64,000 bases of DNA from Planctomycetota bacterium (GTDB taxonomy: Bacteria; Planctomycetota; UBA1135; GCA-002686595): NCBI GenBank assembly GCA_016779205.1, contig JADHOC010000021.1, positions 1-64,000 on the forward strand, written 5' to 3'. The first letter of the stretch is position 1. The number at the start of each line of letters is the position of its first letter. The notes beneath the pieces are model-generated. The model made no database searches, was not told the origin of the DNA, and saw only the letters and a list, made by a program, of their open reading frames with translations. Made by a program: the position numbers and the translations under genes. Below, piece after piece: positions 18,259 to 27,414 of the stretch.

Positions 18259-18558
18259 TCAGGCCTGGCTGCGGTGGCCTCCGGAGAGATCGACGGACGT
18301 CCCACCTGCATGGGCGGACCAGGTCGATGGGCGCGCAGGCCGGGGCCAGAGGACCAGCCGCAGGCGCGTCGCGGCCACCGCACCGAGCGCCGCGGAAAGG
18401 AGCGCGAAGGCGGCGACCAGGGTCCATGAGAGGAGGGGGGCGTGCTGCGAGTCGCCGGACCAGGTGACGAGGGCCCCGAGGACGCCGAGGCCTCCGAAGA
18501 CGAAGCTGCCGAAGGCGAGGAGCTCGGCCAGGAGCAATTGAAGGAGGCGCTGCTGCAT
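18259..18558 (-). CDS. Small two-helix membrane protein
   Basis: 99 aa with two hydrophobic segments (about residues 8-33 and 42-62) and a basic, Pro-rich cytosolic-type tail. The ATG start is clean. It is convergent with the sulfatase gene with a 20-bp gap and divergent from the esterase gene. No family recognised. Short length keeps certainty moderate. Confidence 0.55.
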   Translation of the reverse strand: MQQRLLQLLLAELLAFGSFVFGGLGVLGALVTWSGDSQHAPLLSWTLVAAFALLSAALGAVAATRLRLVLWPRPARPSTWSAHAGGTSVDLSGGHRSQA

Positions 18559-18814
18559 GGGGGAGCCATCGGCTCTCGCTGACGCCGGCCTGAACCCGCC
18601 GGGGTGGAATCCGAGGGCGAGGCGCCGGGGGAGCCCGCTGCACTCTTCAGGGGCCCGCAGCAGGTGCAGGGGCCTGGAGCGCGGTCGGGTGCTCGCCTCC
18701 GGGACAGCCTGCGGCGGACGGACCTCCCGGGACCGGCCGCGGCCGTCCAGCGTTCCGAGCCCGGGGTATCATCGGGGGAGAGCCCGTGACGCTCTCGCCC
18801 CTGCCCCCCCTGCC

Positions 18815-20362
18815 ATGTCTCTCCGCTCCCCGTTGACTCCGACCCTCGGCCTGTTGCTCGCCGCCGCGCTCGGCGCTGGCGCTGACGCGAGTCCCCAGGT
18901 CCCTCGCCAGCTGCCGGGGGTGGGCCTGCGCACGCTCCTGGGCCGGCCGGGGGGCAACCCGAGGTCCATGTCCCCGCAGCAGCTGCGGACCAGCCAGGCG
19001 ACCACCGCGTGGCTGACGAGCATCGCCATGCCGGCCATTGCCGCGCCCGTGTTCATCCCCGGCGTCGGGGGCACGGCTTACGTCCTGAAGCTGTTCGTGC
19101 CCCAGACGGGCAACGAGGAGCTCTTCACTCTCCACGTGCCGGACTCTCCCGCCGGACAGGCTCGGCCGCTCCTGGTGGGCTTCCACAGCTACGGGGTCTC
19201 CCACCTCGACTTCTCCTACTACAACACCTCGTTCCTCAGCGAGGCGGACGCCCGGGACTGGTTCGTCGTCGCGCCGATCCAGATCAACCCCCTCGTCCCC
19301 AACGGCAACGGGATGCCCACCGGTGACCTCAGCTACGGGGCGGCCGAGAGCCAGCTCAACGTCGAGGCGGTGATGGACTACGTCCTGAGCCACTGGCCCA
19401 TCGACCGGGACCGGGTCTACGGGGTGGGCTTCTCCATGGGCGGGGGCAACGCCCTGAGCTACGGGGCGCGCCACCGCAACCGGGTTGGCGGCGCGTTCGC
19501 CGCCATCGTGAACCACACGGGCGCCATCAATGGGGGCGTGGTCTGGAACGAGGAGCCCGGGATCCAGGCCCCGCTGGAGACCACCTTCGGGGGGCCCCCG
19601 CCTCGCTTCGAATACCAGCGAGCCTCGTTGATCGACGTCTCACTCGCGCCCGCCGCGGACTACAGCCTCACCCCGGCCGGCCGCCACATGGCCGCCAACC
19701 TGGTGGGCGTGCCGGTGCGGACCTACTACTACGCCGGAGACCCGAAGGTCTACCTGCGCACCCTGTCGGATCGGCTCGACGCCTTCATGTCCGGGGACCC
19801 GACGCTCTCCCACGAGCTCTTCGTCGAGCTCACCCCGCCCTGCCCCGGGAACTCCAACTGCCCGAACCACTGCTGGGAGTTGCTCGATGAGTCCAGCGTT
19901 TGCGACTGGCTCGCGCAGCAGGCCCTGGGGGCCTATCCGCGCCGGGGGAGGGTCCTCGCGGACCGGGAGGAGCGCTGGAACGGCCTCCTCGTGCAGCAGC
20001 ACCAGACGGGCCTCTTCTCCGCTCTGAACTACGACCTCGACCCTCTCCCTATCGGTCAGCCCACCCTGCTGCTCGGCGACCGGGAGAACGTCTCCCTCAT
20101 CGGGCTCGATCTCGAGGACTTCGACCTCGACGCCACGGTCGGGCTCGAGGTCGAGACCGACGCGATCGATGGCGCTCCGGTGGACCTCACCATCGAGGGC
20201 GTCCCGGTGCGTCCGTTCAGCGTCATGCGGAACGGGATCCAGGTCCTGGAGGACTGCTCGGCGGCGGCGTCCGGCGTGCGGTGGTGCCACGACAGCGTGA
20301 CGGGCACGCTCGAGCTCCGTGAGCCGGACGGGTCCGTCGGGCGCTGGTCGATCACCTTCTGA
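18815..20362 (+). CDS. Secreted esterase/depolymerase-like alpha/beta hydrolase
   Basis: 515 aa. The ATG at 18815 begins a good signal peptide (LGLLLAAALGAGADA). The catalytic domain resembles feruloyl-esterase/PHB-depolymerase-type hydrolases: GFHSYG near the oxyanion hole and the nucleophile elbow GVGFSMGGG. A Cys-rich stretch (PCPGNSNCPNHCWELLD) carries a candidate catalytic His. The last 120 residues form a separate beta-rich domain. Probably acts outside the cytoplasm on esters; the substrate is unknown. Confidence 0.75.
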   Translation: MSLRSPLTPTLGLLLAAALGAGADASPQVPRQLPGVGLRTLLGRPGGNPRSMSPQQLRTSQATTAWLTSIAMPAIAAPVFIPGVGGTAYVLKLFVPQTGNEELFTLHVPDSPAGQARPLLVGFHSYGVSHLDFSYYNTSFLSEADARDWFVVAPIQINPLVPNGNGMPTGDLSYGAAESQLNVEAVMDYVLSHWPIDRDRVYGVGFSMGGGNALSYGARHRNRVGGAFAAIVNHTGAINGGVVWNEEPGIQAPLETTFGGPPPRFEYQRASLIDVSLAPAADYSLTPAGRHMAANLVGVPVRTYYYAGDPKVYLRTLSDRLDAFMSGDPTLSHELFVELTPPCPGNSNCPNHCWELLDESSVCDWLAQQALGAYPRRGRVLADREERWNGLLVQQHQTGLFSALNYDLDPLPIGQPTLLLGDRENVSLIGLDLEDFDLDATVGLEVETDAIDGAPVDLTIEGVPVRPFSVMRNGIQVLEDCSAAASGVRWCHDSVTGTLELREPDGSVGRWSITF

Positions 20363-20413
20363 CCCGACCTGACCCGGCGCCGAGTCGCCCCGGGGCGAGC
20401 TGGTCCCCTGGTA

Positions 20414-21217
20414 TCAGATCCAGATCGCCACCAGGGCCATCACGGAGACACCGGCGGCTGCGCAGGCGAACCGCCAGCGTCGATCGTCGTGAGCGGGGAA
20501 GAACTCCTCGCGGACGATATCCAGCGCCGCGATGTAGAGGAACGTCCCGGCCGCGATCGCCTTGAACCAGGCGGTGACCACCTGCATGCGTCCCGCGTCG
20601 AACTCGAGGTCCGCGAACAGCCCAAGGAGGACGCCCGTGCTGGTGGTGCAGGCGAAGAAGAGCAGGGCGGGCAGGGCCCGTCGGACGGAGACGCCGGCGC
20701 GCTGGAACGTGGTGCCGAGGGCGAAGCCCGCTGATCCCTTGTGGGCGAGGATGGCGACCAGCAGGACGAGGAACGAGGACTGCACCTCATCGGTCCCGAG
20801 GGCCACGCCCGCGATCAGTGAGTGGATCGAGAGCGTGACCAGGAGGAGGTAGGGGGTCGAGCTGGAGGTGGATGCGGCGCCGACGAAGGCGTCGGCCTCG
20901 GGGTCTCCGGTGGAGGGGGCCCCCGCAGCGCTCGCGCCCGGGAGGACGCGTTCGAGGGCGAGCACGAGCAGGAACGCCGCGGACGCGATGGCGTAAGCGA
21001 TGGGATAGTCGAGGTCCGGGTGGATCTCCCCGAAGTCCGCGGCGGCGTCGCCCAGCAGGTGGATCAGGCCCGCGGCGAGCAGGACGCCACCCGCGAAGGC
21101 GTTGCCCCTGGACATCGCCCAGGGAGAGACCCGCGTCCGCATCACTATGGGCAGGAGCGCCCCGCCACCGCCCACGAGGAAGATGACGAGGATGGCGATG
21201 AGCTGGGTGCTGGTCAT
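20414..21217 (-). CDS. ZIP-family divalent metal transporter
   Basis: 267 aa with about eight helices. The two diagnostic helices carry HSLIAGVALG (TM4) and HKGSAGFALG (TM5), the metal-site motifs of ZIP transporters for Zn, Fe or Mn. The usual His-rich TM3-TM4 loop is replaced by an Ala/Ser/Thr loop, so little cytosolic metal buffering is implied. It lies 37 bp downstream of the imelysin-sulfatase pair and may share their transcript. Confidence 0.88.
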   Translation of the reverse strand: MTSTQLIAILVIFLVGGGGALLPIVMRTRVSPWAMSRGNAFAGGVLLAAGLIHLLGDAAADFGEIHPDLDYPIAYAIASAAFLLVLALERVLPGASAAGAPSTGDPEADAFVGAASTSSSTPYLLLVTLSIHSLIAGVALGTDEVQSSFLVLLVAILAHKGSAGFALGTTFQRAGVSVRRALPALLFFACTTSTGVLLGLFADLEFDAGRMQVVTAWFKAIAAGTFLYIAALDIVREEFFPAHDDRRWRFACAAAGVSVMALVAIWI

Positions 21218-21254
21218 GGGATGTGGGGCAGGAACGGGTGGACCCGAGGCGGGG

Positions 21255-22811
21255 TCAGGGGTTGGTCCTTCGCTTCATGATCTCGGCGGCGTCCCCGTCC
21301 ACGGTGGGGAGGGGGAATCCCTCCGAGGGCTCGTGGGAGGTGTCCATGAGGGCCGCGAGCTCTGCGACGAGCTCGGGGAACTGGCCGGAGAGGTCCAGGG
21401 CCTGGGACTCGGCGGGGTTGGCGGCCAGGTCGTAGAGCGCGAGCTGTGGGGAGCCCTTCTTCAGCCCGGTGCGGACCAGCTTCCAGTCTCCCCGGCGCAC
21501 CGCCTGGGCGCCCGCGGGACGGTACTCCCAGTAGAGGTACGGGCGGGCCGGGGCGTCCAGGTCGCCCCGGGCGGCGGCGGCGAAGGACACGCTGTCCGTC
21601 GCCACGTCGGGGTCGGTGGCCGCGGGCGCGCCGATCAGGTCCAGCACGGTGGCCGTGACGTCGACGGTGGAGACCACCTGATCAGACACGACCCCCTCGG
21701 GGAAGTGCCCTGGCCAGCTGGCGAGGAACGGGACGCGGATCCCGCCCTCGTAGAGCTGCCCCTTGTGGCCCCGGCGCGCGTCGTGGCTCTGGAAGAAGGT
21801 CGTGTCCACGCCCCCGACGTAGGTGGCGCCGTTGTCGCTCGTGAACAGCACGATGGTGTCCTCCGCCACCCCGCGGGCCTCGAGGGTGTCGAGGATCCGG
21901 CCGACCTGGTCATCCAGGAAGCTGATCATGCCGGCGTACGCGCGGCGAGGGCTGGGGTGGGGCAGGTAGGACTGTTGACCGAGGTACGGCTCGGCGTCCC
22001 ACTCCGCGGGGTAGCGCTCCACGTACTCCTGGGGCACCTGGAGGGCGAGGTGGGGGATGATCGACGCGTAGTAGAGGAAGAAGGGCTCGTCACCCCCCGC
22101 GGCCTCGTCGAGCCAGTCGATCATGTCGTCCGCGATGAGCTGCGGCGCGTAGCGCTCGCTGCCTTGACCGAAGCGCTCGTAGTAGGCCCGGTCGCTCTCG
22201 AGGGGAGCCTCGAGCCTCTGGTGTGCCTTGAAGTACTCGGCCCCGTCGATGGGGGCGCGCTCACCGTCCAGCCAGAGGTGGGTGGGGTAGTAGTTGTGGG
22301 CGACTCGCTGGCAGAGGTAGCCATAGAAGTGGTCGAACCCCTGGCGCTCGGGCGCGCCGCGGGTGCCCGGGCCGCCCAGGCCCCACTTGCCGTAGCCCGC
22401 GGTCCGGTACCCGAGGGCGCCCAGGCGCTCGGCGAGGGTGACCTCCTCGTCGGAGAGCGGCCACTGTCCCTCGGGCTCCTCCGGGCCCCAGCCGCCGTTC
22501 TCCCAGTTCGCGCGCACCTCGGCGTGGCCGGAGTGCTTGCCCGTGAGGAGGACGCAGCGCGAGGGGGCGCAGACCGGCGAGCCGGTGTACCCGTTCGTGA
22601 ACCGGACGCCGCGCTCGGCGATGGAGTTGATGCGCGGCGTCTCGATGTGCTGCTGGCCGTAGCAGCCGAGCTCGCCGGCGCCGAGGTCATCCACGAAGAC
22701 GACCACGACGTTGGGGCGAGCCGCATCGCCTGACCCGCGGTCGACCGGGGGCGAGGAGGCGCAGGCGGCGAGGAGCGCGGTGAGCGCGAGCAGTGATTGG
22801 GCGCGGGTCAT
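21255..22811 (-). CDS. Type I sulfatase, lipoprotein
   Basis: 518 aa from the ATG giving MTRAQSLLALTALLAAC, with a lipobox ending at Cys17. An alternative ATG at 22868 overlaps the upstream stop (ATGA) and would add 19 residues before the signal; coupling favours it, the signal peptide favours the shorter form. Sulfatase motifs: FVDDLG, C-A-P-S-R (the formylglycine Cys), YGKWGLGG, FTSDNG and GHKGQLYEGG. It differs clearly from the sulfatase at 16.6 kb, so they are not a recent duplication. Confidence 0.9.
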   Translation of the reverse strand: MTRAQSLLALTALLAACASSPPVDRGSGDAARPNVVVVFVDDLGAGELGCYGQQHIETPRINSIAERGVRFTNGYTGSPVCAPSRCVLLTGKHSGHAEVRANWENGGWGPEEPEGQWPLSDEEVTLAERLGALGYRTAGYGKWGLGGPGTRGAPERQGFDHFYGYLCQRVAHNYYPTHLWLDGERAPIDGAEYFKAHQRLEAPLESDRAYYERFGQGSERYAPQLIADDMIDWLDEAAGGDEPFFLYYASIIPHLALQVPQEYVERYPAEWDAEPYLGQQSYLPHPSPRRAYAGMISFLDDQVGRILDTLEARGVAEDTIVLFTSDNGATYVGGVDTTFFQSHDARRGHKGQLYEGGIRVPFLASWPGHFPEGVVSDQVVSTVDVTATVLDLIGAPAATDPDVATDSVSFAAAARGDLDAPARPYLYWEYRPAGAQAVRRGDWKLVRTGLKKGSPQLALYDLAANPAESQALDLSGQFPELVAELAALMDTSHEPSEGFPLPTVDGDAAEIMKRRTNP

Positions 22812-22864
22812 GCCCCGCAGCCTAGGGGAAGCGCGCGGTTCGAGCGACCGCGCGCTCGGGTCGC

Positions 22865-23740
22865 TCATGCGTCGGCGAGCTCCAGGGCCTTGCGCGCCTG
22901 GATGAGGTACCGGCGCAGCTGCAGGCTGGCGTCCGCGATCTGGCGGCGCTGGCCCATGTCGATGAGCGTGAAGGGGGATCCCTCGACGCCCTCGGACGAG
23001 AACTCACCGGCGACCTCCTCGATGGCCTTGCGGTAGGCCCGGTCGATGCGCTCGGCGAGGAGGGCGTCCTGGTCACGGACGGCCCCCGCGAAGTACTTGT
23101 ACTGGGCGTAGCAGCCGAGCCAGGCGTGGTGGATCACCAGGAGCGACTGGTTGCTCCACATCTCCTCCTCGCTGGAGACCATGCGCGTGGCGACGTCCAT
23201 GCAGCGGCGCTCCATCCCCGAGAAGGTCTCGGCGGCGCTGAAGCGGCCGCGCTCGGAGAGCGCCTGCCGCAGGGCGCGGGCGTCCTCGAGGAGTTGGACC
23301 GCGTAGGGCATGGCGGCGCCCATGCGCTGACGGGCGAAGACGAAGATCTCGATGCGGTGGAAGCCGCGGAAGTCGGGGTCCAGCTCGCCCTGGGCGAACT
23401 CGGAGGAGCGCCCGTCGATGGCGAGGTCGAGCTCGGGGAAGGCCGAGGCCAGGACCTGGATCTCCTCGTAGGGCGCCCGGGCCTCCGCATAGGCGTGGGA
23501 CACGCCCTCGAGCGTGCCGGTCTCGAGGGCTACGACGAGCGCCTCGATCGCCTCGATCAGGTCGTCGCAGCGCTCGAGCGCCACGGCGACGCCGCTGCTC
23601 ACGGCGTCGGTGAAGGGCTGGCGGACGACGGCGGCCGGCGTGGCCACCGGCTGGGAGTCCATGGTGGTGGACTGGCAGGCGGCGACGAGGCCGAGGAAGA
23701 GGACGGAGGAGACTCGCTTCGTGCTTGTGATCGGATTCAT
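22865..23740 (-). CDS. Imelysin/EfeO-type lipoprotein
   Basis: 291 aa. The ATG at the MNPITSTKRV start precedes a short hydrophobic run ending in LGLVAAC (lipobox). The helical body has GFHRIEIFVF, matching the conserved G-x-H-x-x-E of imelysin/EfeO proteins, which bind or help import iron in the periplasm. No efeU or efeB is adjacent; the partner genes here are a sulfatase and a ZIP transporter. Its stop overlaps an upstream ATG of the sulfatase by 4 bp. Metal binding is inferred from the family. Confidence 0.8.
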   Translation of the reverse strand: MNPITSTKRVSSVLFLGLVAACQSTTMDSQPVATPAAVVRQPFTDAVSSGVAVALERCDDLIEAIEALVVALETGTLEGVSHAYAEARAPYEEIQVLASAFPELDLAIDGRSSEFAQGELDPDFRGFHRIEIFVFARQRMGAAMPYAVQLLEDARALRQALSERGRFSAAETFSGMERRCMDVATRMVSSEEEMWSNQSLLVIHHAWLGCYAQYKYFAGAVRDQDALLAERIDRAYRKAIEEVAGEFSSEGVEGSPFTLIDMGQRRQIADASLQLRRYLIQARKALELADA

Positions 23741-24016
23741 CGCGCTTGTGGTGCGGCGGGTCCTCCAGAGCGAAGCCCCCGCGGCATGCCAGCTATCGAC
23801 CCACCCGCTGGGCCGCCTTGCGGGAATCCCCATCCCAAGGGCGCCGGTCCGGTTCCCCGGGATGAAGACTGTCCCGACCTGAGAGCACCAGGGGCAGGGA
23901 CCGCCGGAGGCCCGGGCCCTGGCGCCGCCCGTGGTGTCCGACCGGTGGCTCCGGACGGGCCTCGGGGTTCAGGCTGCGACGTTCCCTTTTGCGCGTCGGT
24001 TCTTCAGGATGCCCCC

Positions 24017-24778
24017 ATGGGACCGCGACCGATGCTCCTGGGGCTGGTGGGCGCCGCGCTGCTGCTGGGCTCCGCCTGCGGAACCGTCCGCACCGGCGGC
24101 GGCGGCGCCCCCGAGCTCGCTGCGCTGACCCTGGCGCTGGTCCAGCGCGGGGAGGCCCTCGACCCCGGTGACGGCCTCGCCGAGCGGGAGGTCTTCGACG
24201 CACACCGCCGCTTCCTCGAGCGGGAGGCCGAGGCTGGCCGCCTCCTGGTCACCGGTCCCTTCGCGCCCGCAGAGGGCGCCCCGCGTGGCCTGCTCCTCTT
24301 CGACGTGGAGGACCCCGGGGAGGTGTCGGAGATCCTGGAGGAGGACCCCGCCGTGGCGGCGGGGCTGCTCCGCCCCGAGGTCTTCCCGCTGATCACCCTC
24401 GCCCAGGTCCGCGAGCTCCCCGCGATGGAGCAGCGGCGGGTGAGCGAGTCGGGCGGCGTCGGCGGCGACTCGCGCCGCTTCGTGGTCCTCATGGCCCCCG
24501 ACGGCGAGGCGGCGGTGGAGTGGATCCAGCACCCCGCGATTGCCCAGGAGGTCCTCCTCCTCGCTCAGCTCGGCGAGCCGACCCCGGGCGGGCTGCTCGT
24601 GGTCCTGGGCTTCGAGAGCATCCGTGAGCTGATCGCGCGCCGCCGAATCGCGGGGGCCTCAGGCCCCCCCGGGACCGAGGACTGGCAGGTGTGGGAGTGG
24701 TACTCCACTCCGGCGCTCGGGGCGTTCGCGTTCGACGGGGACGCGACTCAGCCGCCGAGGAGCTCGGCGTCGAAGTAG
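24017..24778 (+). CDS. YciI-like lipoprotein
   Basis: 253 aa. The N-terminus [21 protein letters not shown] is a lipoprotein signal. A YciI-type ferredoxin-like domain follows ([20 protein letters not shown], then [18 protein letters not shown]), with a second, more diverged half after about residue 150, suggesting an internal duplication. YciI proteins are mostly cytosolic and uncharacterised, so an exported one is unusual. The last 31 bp overlap the end of the opposing fabI gene. Confidence 0.7.
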   Translation: MGPRPMLLGLVGAALLLGSACGTVRTGGGGAPELAALTLALVQRGEALDPGDGLAEREVFDAHRRFLEREAEAGRLLVTGPFAPAEGAPRGLLLFDVEDPGEVSEILEEDPAVAAGLLRPEVFPLITLAQVRELPAMEQRRVSESGGVGGDSRRFVVLMAPDGEAAVEWIQHPAIAQEVLLLAQLGEPTPGGLLVVLGFESIRELIARRRIAGASGPPGTEDWQVWEWYSTPALGAFAFDGDATQPPRSSASK

Positions 24779-25557
24779 TTGCTCCCCATGCCCGCGTCCA
24801 CCACGAGGCCCTGGCCGTTCAGGCCGCTGGAGCGCGGCGACAGCAGGAACAGGGTCGTGGCGGCGACCTCCTCGGTCTTCAGGCCCTCCTTGCGGAGCGT
24901 CGCCTTCTCGGCGTGCATCCAGGAGTCCACGTAGCCGGGGATCCCGGCGGACGAGCTGGTCTTCAGGAGGCCGGCGCGGACCGCGTTGAAGCGGACGCCG
25001 CTGAAGGCGCTGAAGGACTTGGCGAGGAACACCACGGCCGAGTCGAGCGCGGCCTTGATGGGGGCCATGTAGCCGTAGTTCTCCGCGGCCATCGTGGTGC
25101 TCGAGATGGAGATCGTGACCACCGAGGCGTCCCGGTGGAACAGGTCCTTGAGGGCGTTGGAGAGCGCGACGAGCGAGAAGGCGGAGACCTTCGTCGCCTC
25201 GAGGAAGTCCGTCTCGTTGGTCTCGTGGAAGGGCTTCCACCCGTCGGAGTAGTTGGCGAACGCGATGGAGTGCACCAGCCCGTGGAGGGTCTTGCCGGTC
25301 TCCGCCAGGGCGGCGCGGAGGGCCTCGATGTCGCCCTCTTCGCGGACGTCACAGGTCAGGACGAGCCGGTCACCCGTGAGCTTGGCCAGCTCGTCCCTGC
25401 GGGCCTCGGTGCGCACGACGAGGATGACCTCGGCGCCCACCTCCTCGAGCTGCCGGGTGACGTGCCACGCCACGCTCTTGCGGTTCTTGAGGCCGGTGAC
25501 CACCACCGTCTTGCCGGCGAGGTCGGTCCAGTCCCCGGCGGCTCCGTCGGCGCCCAT
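24748..25557 (-). CDS. fabI: Enoyl-ACP reductase, FabI type
   Basis: 269 aa SDR enzyme catalysing the last reduction of fatty acid elongation. The start ATG shares one base with the upstream stop. The N-terminal [14 protein letters not shown] is the divergent FabI-type nucleotide-binding loop (Gly...Ser-x-Ala) rather than the classical FabG loop. [12 protein letters not shown] supplies the Tyr-x6-Lys active site, and HSIAFA is also typical of FabI. It is the third gene of a fabG-dehydratase-fabI set. Confidence 0.85.
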   Translation of the reverse strand: MGADGAAGDWTDLAGKTVVVTGLKNRKSVAWHVTRQLEEVGAEVILVVRTEARRDELAKLTGDRLVLTCDVREEGDIEALRAALAETGKTLHGLVHSIAFANYSDGWKPFHETNETDFLEATKVSAFSLVALSNALKDLFHRDASVVTISISSTTMAAENYGYMAPIKAALDSAVVFLAKSFSAFSGVRFNAVRAGLLKTSSSAGIPGYVDSWMHAEKATLRKEGLKTEEVAATTLFLLSPRSSGLNGQGLVVDAGMGSNYFDAELLGG

Positions 25558-26033
25558 CAGCCTTCCTCGGCGGGGGCCACCGCGAGGACGCACTGCAGCC
25601 GCAGCACCGCCTTCCCGCCGCTGGTCACCTTGGCGGTGACGTAGCGGGCGTTGGACAGGCGCTCGGTCAGCTTGATCTCCGCGCGGAGCGTCTCGCCGGG
25701 GCGCACGATCTTGCGGAAGCGCGCGTCGACGATGCGGGTGAGGACGGGGACCCCCACGGAGTCCTGGTCCTCCTGGCTCGTGGCGTAGATCAGGATCGCC
25801 CCGCTCTGGAAGCAGAACTCGGAGATCAGGACGCCGGGGAGCACGGGCTGGCCGGGGAAGTGCCCCTCGAAGGCGGGCAGGTCCTCGGGGACGTCCCACT
25901 CGGTCACGAGGGTGTCTCCGTCGTGCTCGATCACTCGCGTGACGAAGAGGAACGGCGGGCGGTGGGGGAGGAAGTCGGTCAGGGGCCGGTCGAGGACCGA
26001 GCCGCCCGCGGGCTTCGAATGGGACTCACTCAT
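25557..26033 (-). CDS. FabZ-like 3-hydroxyacyl-ACP dehydratase
   Basis: 158 aa hot-dog-fold protein. [13 protein letters not shown] contains the catalytic His, and [18 protein letters not shown] the acidic partner and central-helix signature of FabA/FabZ. The length is normal for FabZ. It lies 10 bp after the fabG-like gene and touches fabI, so the three genes cover ketoreduction, dehydration and enoyl reduction in order. Confidence 0.85.
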   Translation of the reverse strand: MSESHSKPAGGSVLDRPLTDFLPHRPPFLFVTRVIEHDGDTLVTEWDVPEDLPAFEGHFPGQPVLPGVLISEFCFQSGAILIYATSQEDQDSVGVPVLTRIVDARFRKIVRPGETLRAEIKLTERLSNARYVTAKVTSGGKAVLRLQCVLAVAPAEEG

Positions 26034-26043
26034 GGTGCTGATC

Positions 26044-26775
26044 TCAGAGCCCGCCGGTCACGTCGAGGGTGGCGCCGGTGATGTAGCTGGCCTCGTCGGA
26101 GGCGAGGAACGTCACGGCGGAGGCGACCTCGGCGGTGGTGCCGAAGCGCCGGGCCGGGACCGACTTCTTGTAGGACTTCACGAGCTCGTCGGGCAGGTCA
26201 TCGAGGAGCTCCGTGGCGATGAAGCCGGGCGACACGCAGTTGACCGTGATCCCGCGCTTGGCGACCTCCTTGCAGAGGGAGCGCATGAGGCCGACCTGGC
26301 CGGCCTTGGACGCGGAGTAGTTGCCCTGGCCCTCGAAGCCGAAGCGGCCCGCGGGGGAGGTGGTGAAGATGATCCGGCCGTGGCGCTGCCGCATCATGTT
26401 CTGGACGGCGAACTTGGACATGGTGTAGGAGCCCGTGAGGTTCGTCCCGATGACCGCGTCCCAGTCCCCGGGGGACATCATGGCCAGCACGGCGTCGCGC
26501 CGGATCCCTGAGTTGGCCACGAGCACGTCGATGGGGGTCTCGCCGAGGCCCTGCCAGAAGGCCTCGGTGGCGTCGTGGTCAGCGACGTCGAACTTGGCCA
26601 GGCGGACTCGCTCGCCGGCGTCACCCGCCTCCTCCACGAGCGACTCGGCCGCCGCGTCGTTGCCCCGGTAGGTGGCGTGGCAGATCGCGCCCTCGCGCAG
26701 GAAGGCGAGGGCGACGGCCCGGCCGATGCCTCGGGTGCCGCCAGTGACGACGACGTGCTTGTCCTTGAATCTCAT
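26044..26775 (-). CDS. 3-oxoacyl-ACP reductase, FabG type
   Basis: 243 aa classical SDR from the ATG giving MRFKDKHVVVTGG; an upstream in-frame extension lacks coding character. TGGTRGIG binds NADPH, NSGI replaces the usual NNAG, and Ser, Tyr and Lys of the active site appear in TTSPAGRFGFEGQGNYSASK. FabG reduces beta-ketoacyl-ACP. Position as first gene of the fab trio supports a biosynthetic role. No acyl carrier protein or ketosynthase gene is nearby. Confidence 0.85.
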   Translation of the reverse strand: MRFKDKHVVVTGGTRGIGRAVALAFLREGAICHATYRGNDAAAESLVEEAGDAGERVRLAKFDVADHDATEAFWQGLGETPIDVLVANSGIRRDAVLAMMSPGDWDAVIGTNLTGSYTMSKFAVQNMMRQRHGRIIFTTSPAGRFGFEGQGNYSASKAGQVGLMRSLCKEVAKRGITVNCVSPGFIATELLDDLPDELVKSYKKSVPARRFGTTAEVASAVTFLASDEASYITGATLDVTGGL

Positions 26776-27009
26776 ACGTGCTGCGCTCGGGGTGCGGGGG
26801 ATGTTGCGGCGAACATTCTCTTCGCGAGGCATGTCTCGGTCGAGGCGTGGATCCGAGGAGTTGCCGTCTTTTTTGGCTTCCTCCGAAGTCCACCCCCCGG
26901 AGAGCCCGATTTCCCCGTGGAGCGGACCCCGGGTGCTGGCCAGAGGCCGCGGTGGGGGATCCGCCCGCCCGCCCCCTCCCGATCAACCCGCCAGGGCTCT
27001 CCGCCGCAC

Positions 27010-27300
27010 ATGACCAACGAGCAGCATCGATCCGCGCCGGCCCAGAGGATGCGGCTGGTTTATCTGGGCGCCAAGAGCGAGCGCGGGGCGGCCGAGTCGG
27101 ACGGGGTGGACGCCGAGGACCTCGGGGTCCGGCGGCGGATGATCGGGGTCGCGCTGGCCGCTGCCGGCCTGGGCGCCCTGCTGGTCTACCTGATGGCGCC
27201 CGGCGGAGGGGCCCGCGAGGAGTCCAGCGTCCGGCCCAAGAACGAGCCGGTGTTCGGCTACGTGGTGCGTGAGGCCCGGGGGCCGGGCCTCAAGCGTTGA
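27010..27300 (+). CDS. Small single-pass membrane protein
   Basis: 96 aa with a polar N-terminal half, one membrane helix (MIGVALAAAGLGALLVYLMA, about residues 44-63) and a short basic tail. No family recognised. It is followed directly by a strong hairpin, which supports a real transcription unit. It is divergent from the fab genes across 234 bp in which I see no other feature. Confidence 0.55.
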   Translation: MTNEQHRSAPAQRMRLVYLGAKSERGAAESDGVDAEDLGVRRRMIGVALAAAGLGALLVYLMAPGGGAREESSVRPKNEPVFGYVVREARGPGLKR

Positions 27301-27310
27301 GATCGAGCGC

Positions 27311-27351
27311 TCAGCCTGACGGATGGCTCCTTCGAGGAGCCCCCAGGCTGA
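27311..27351 (+). terminator. Two-tier hairpin after the small membrane protein
   Basis: An outer 8-bp stem (27311-27318 with 27344-27351) encloses an inner 7-bp stem (27325-27331 with 27335-27341) with a TCG loop. It starts 11 bp after the stop and 64 bp before serB. There is no long U-tract. Termination is the simplest reading; a leader structure for serB is the alternative. Confidence 0.6.
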
Positions 27352-27414
27352 ATCGCGCGCCGTGACCGCGGGCGCGGTTGATTCAGCGGGCGCCGCCCGT
27401 CACCCTCTGCACCC

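Noticed and set aside
20388..20401. 14-bp perfect palindrome between the esterase and ZIP genes
   Set aside because: It has no loop and no U-tract, so it cannot form a normal terminator hairpin; such GC palindromes are expected often at this composition.
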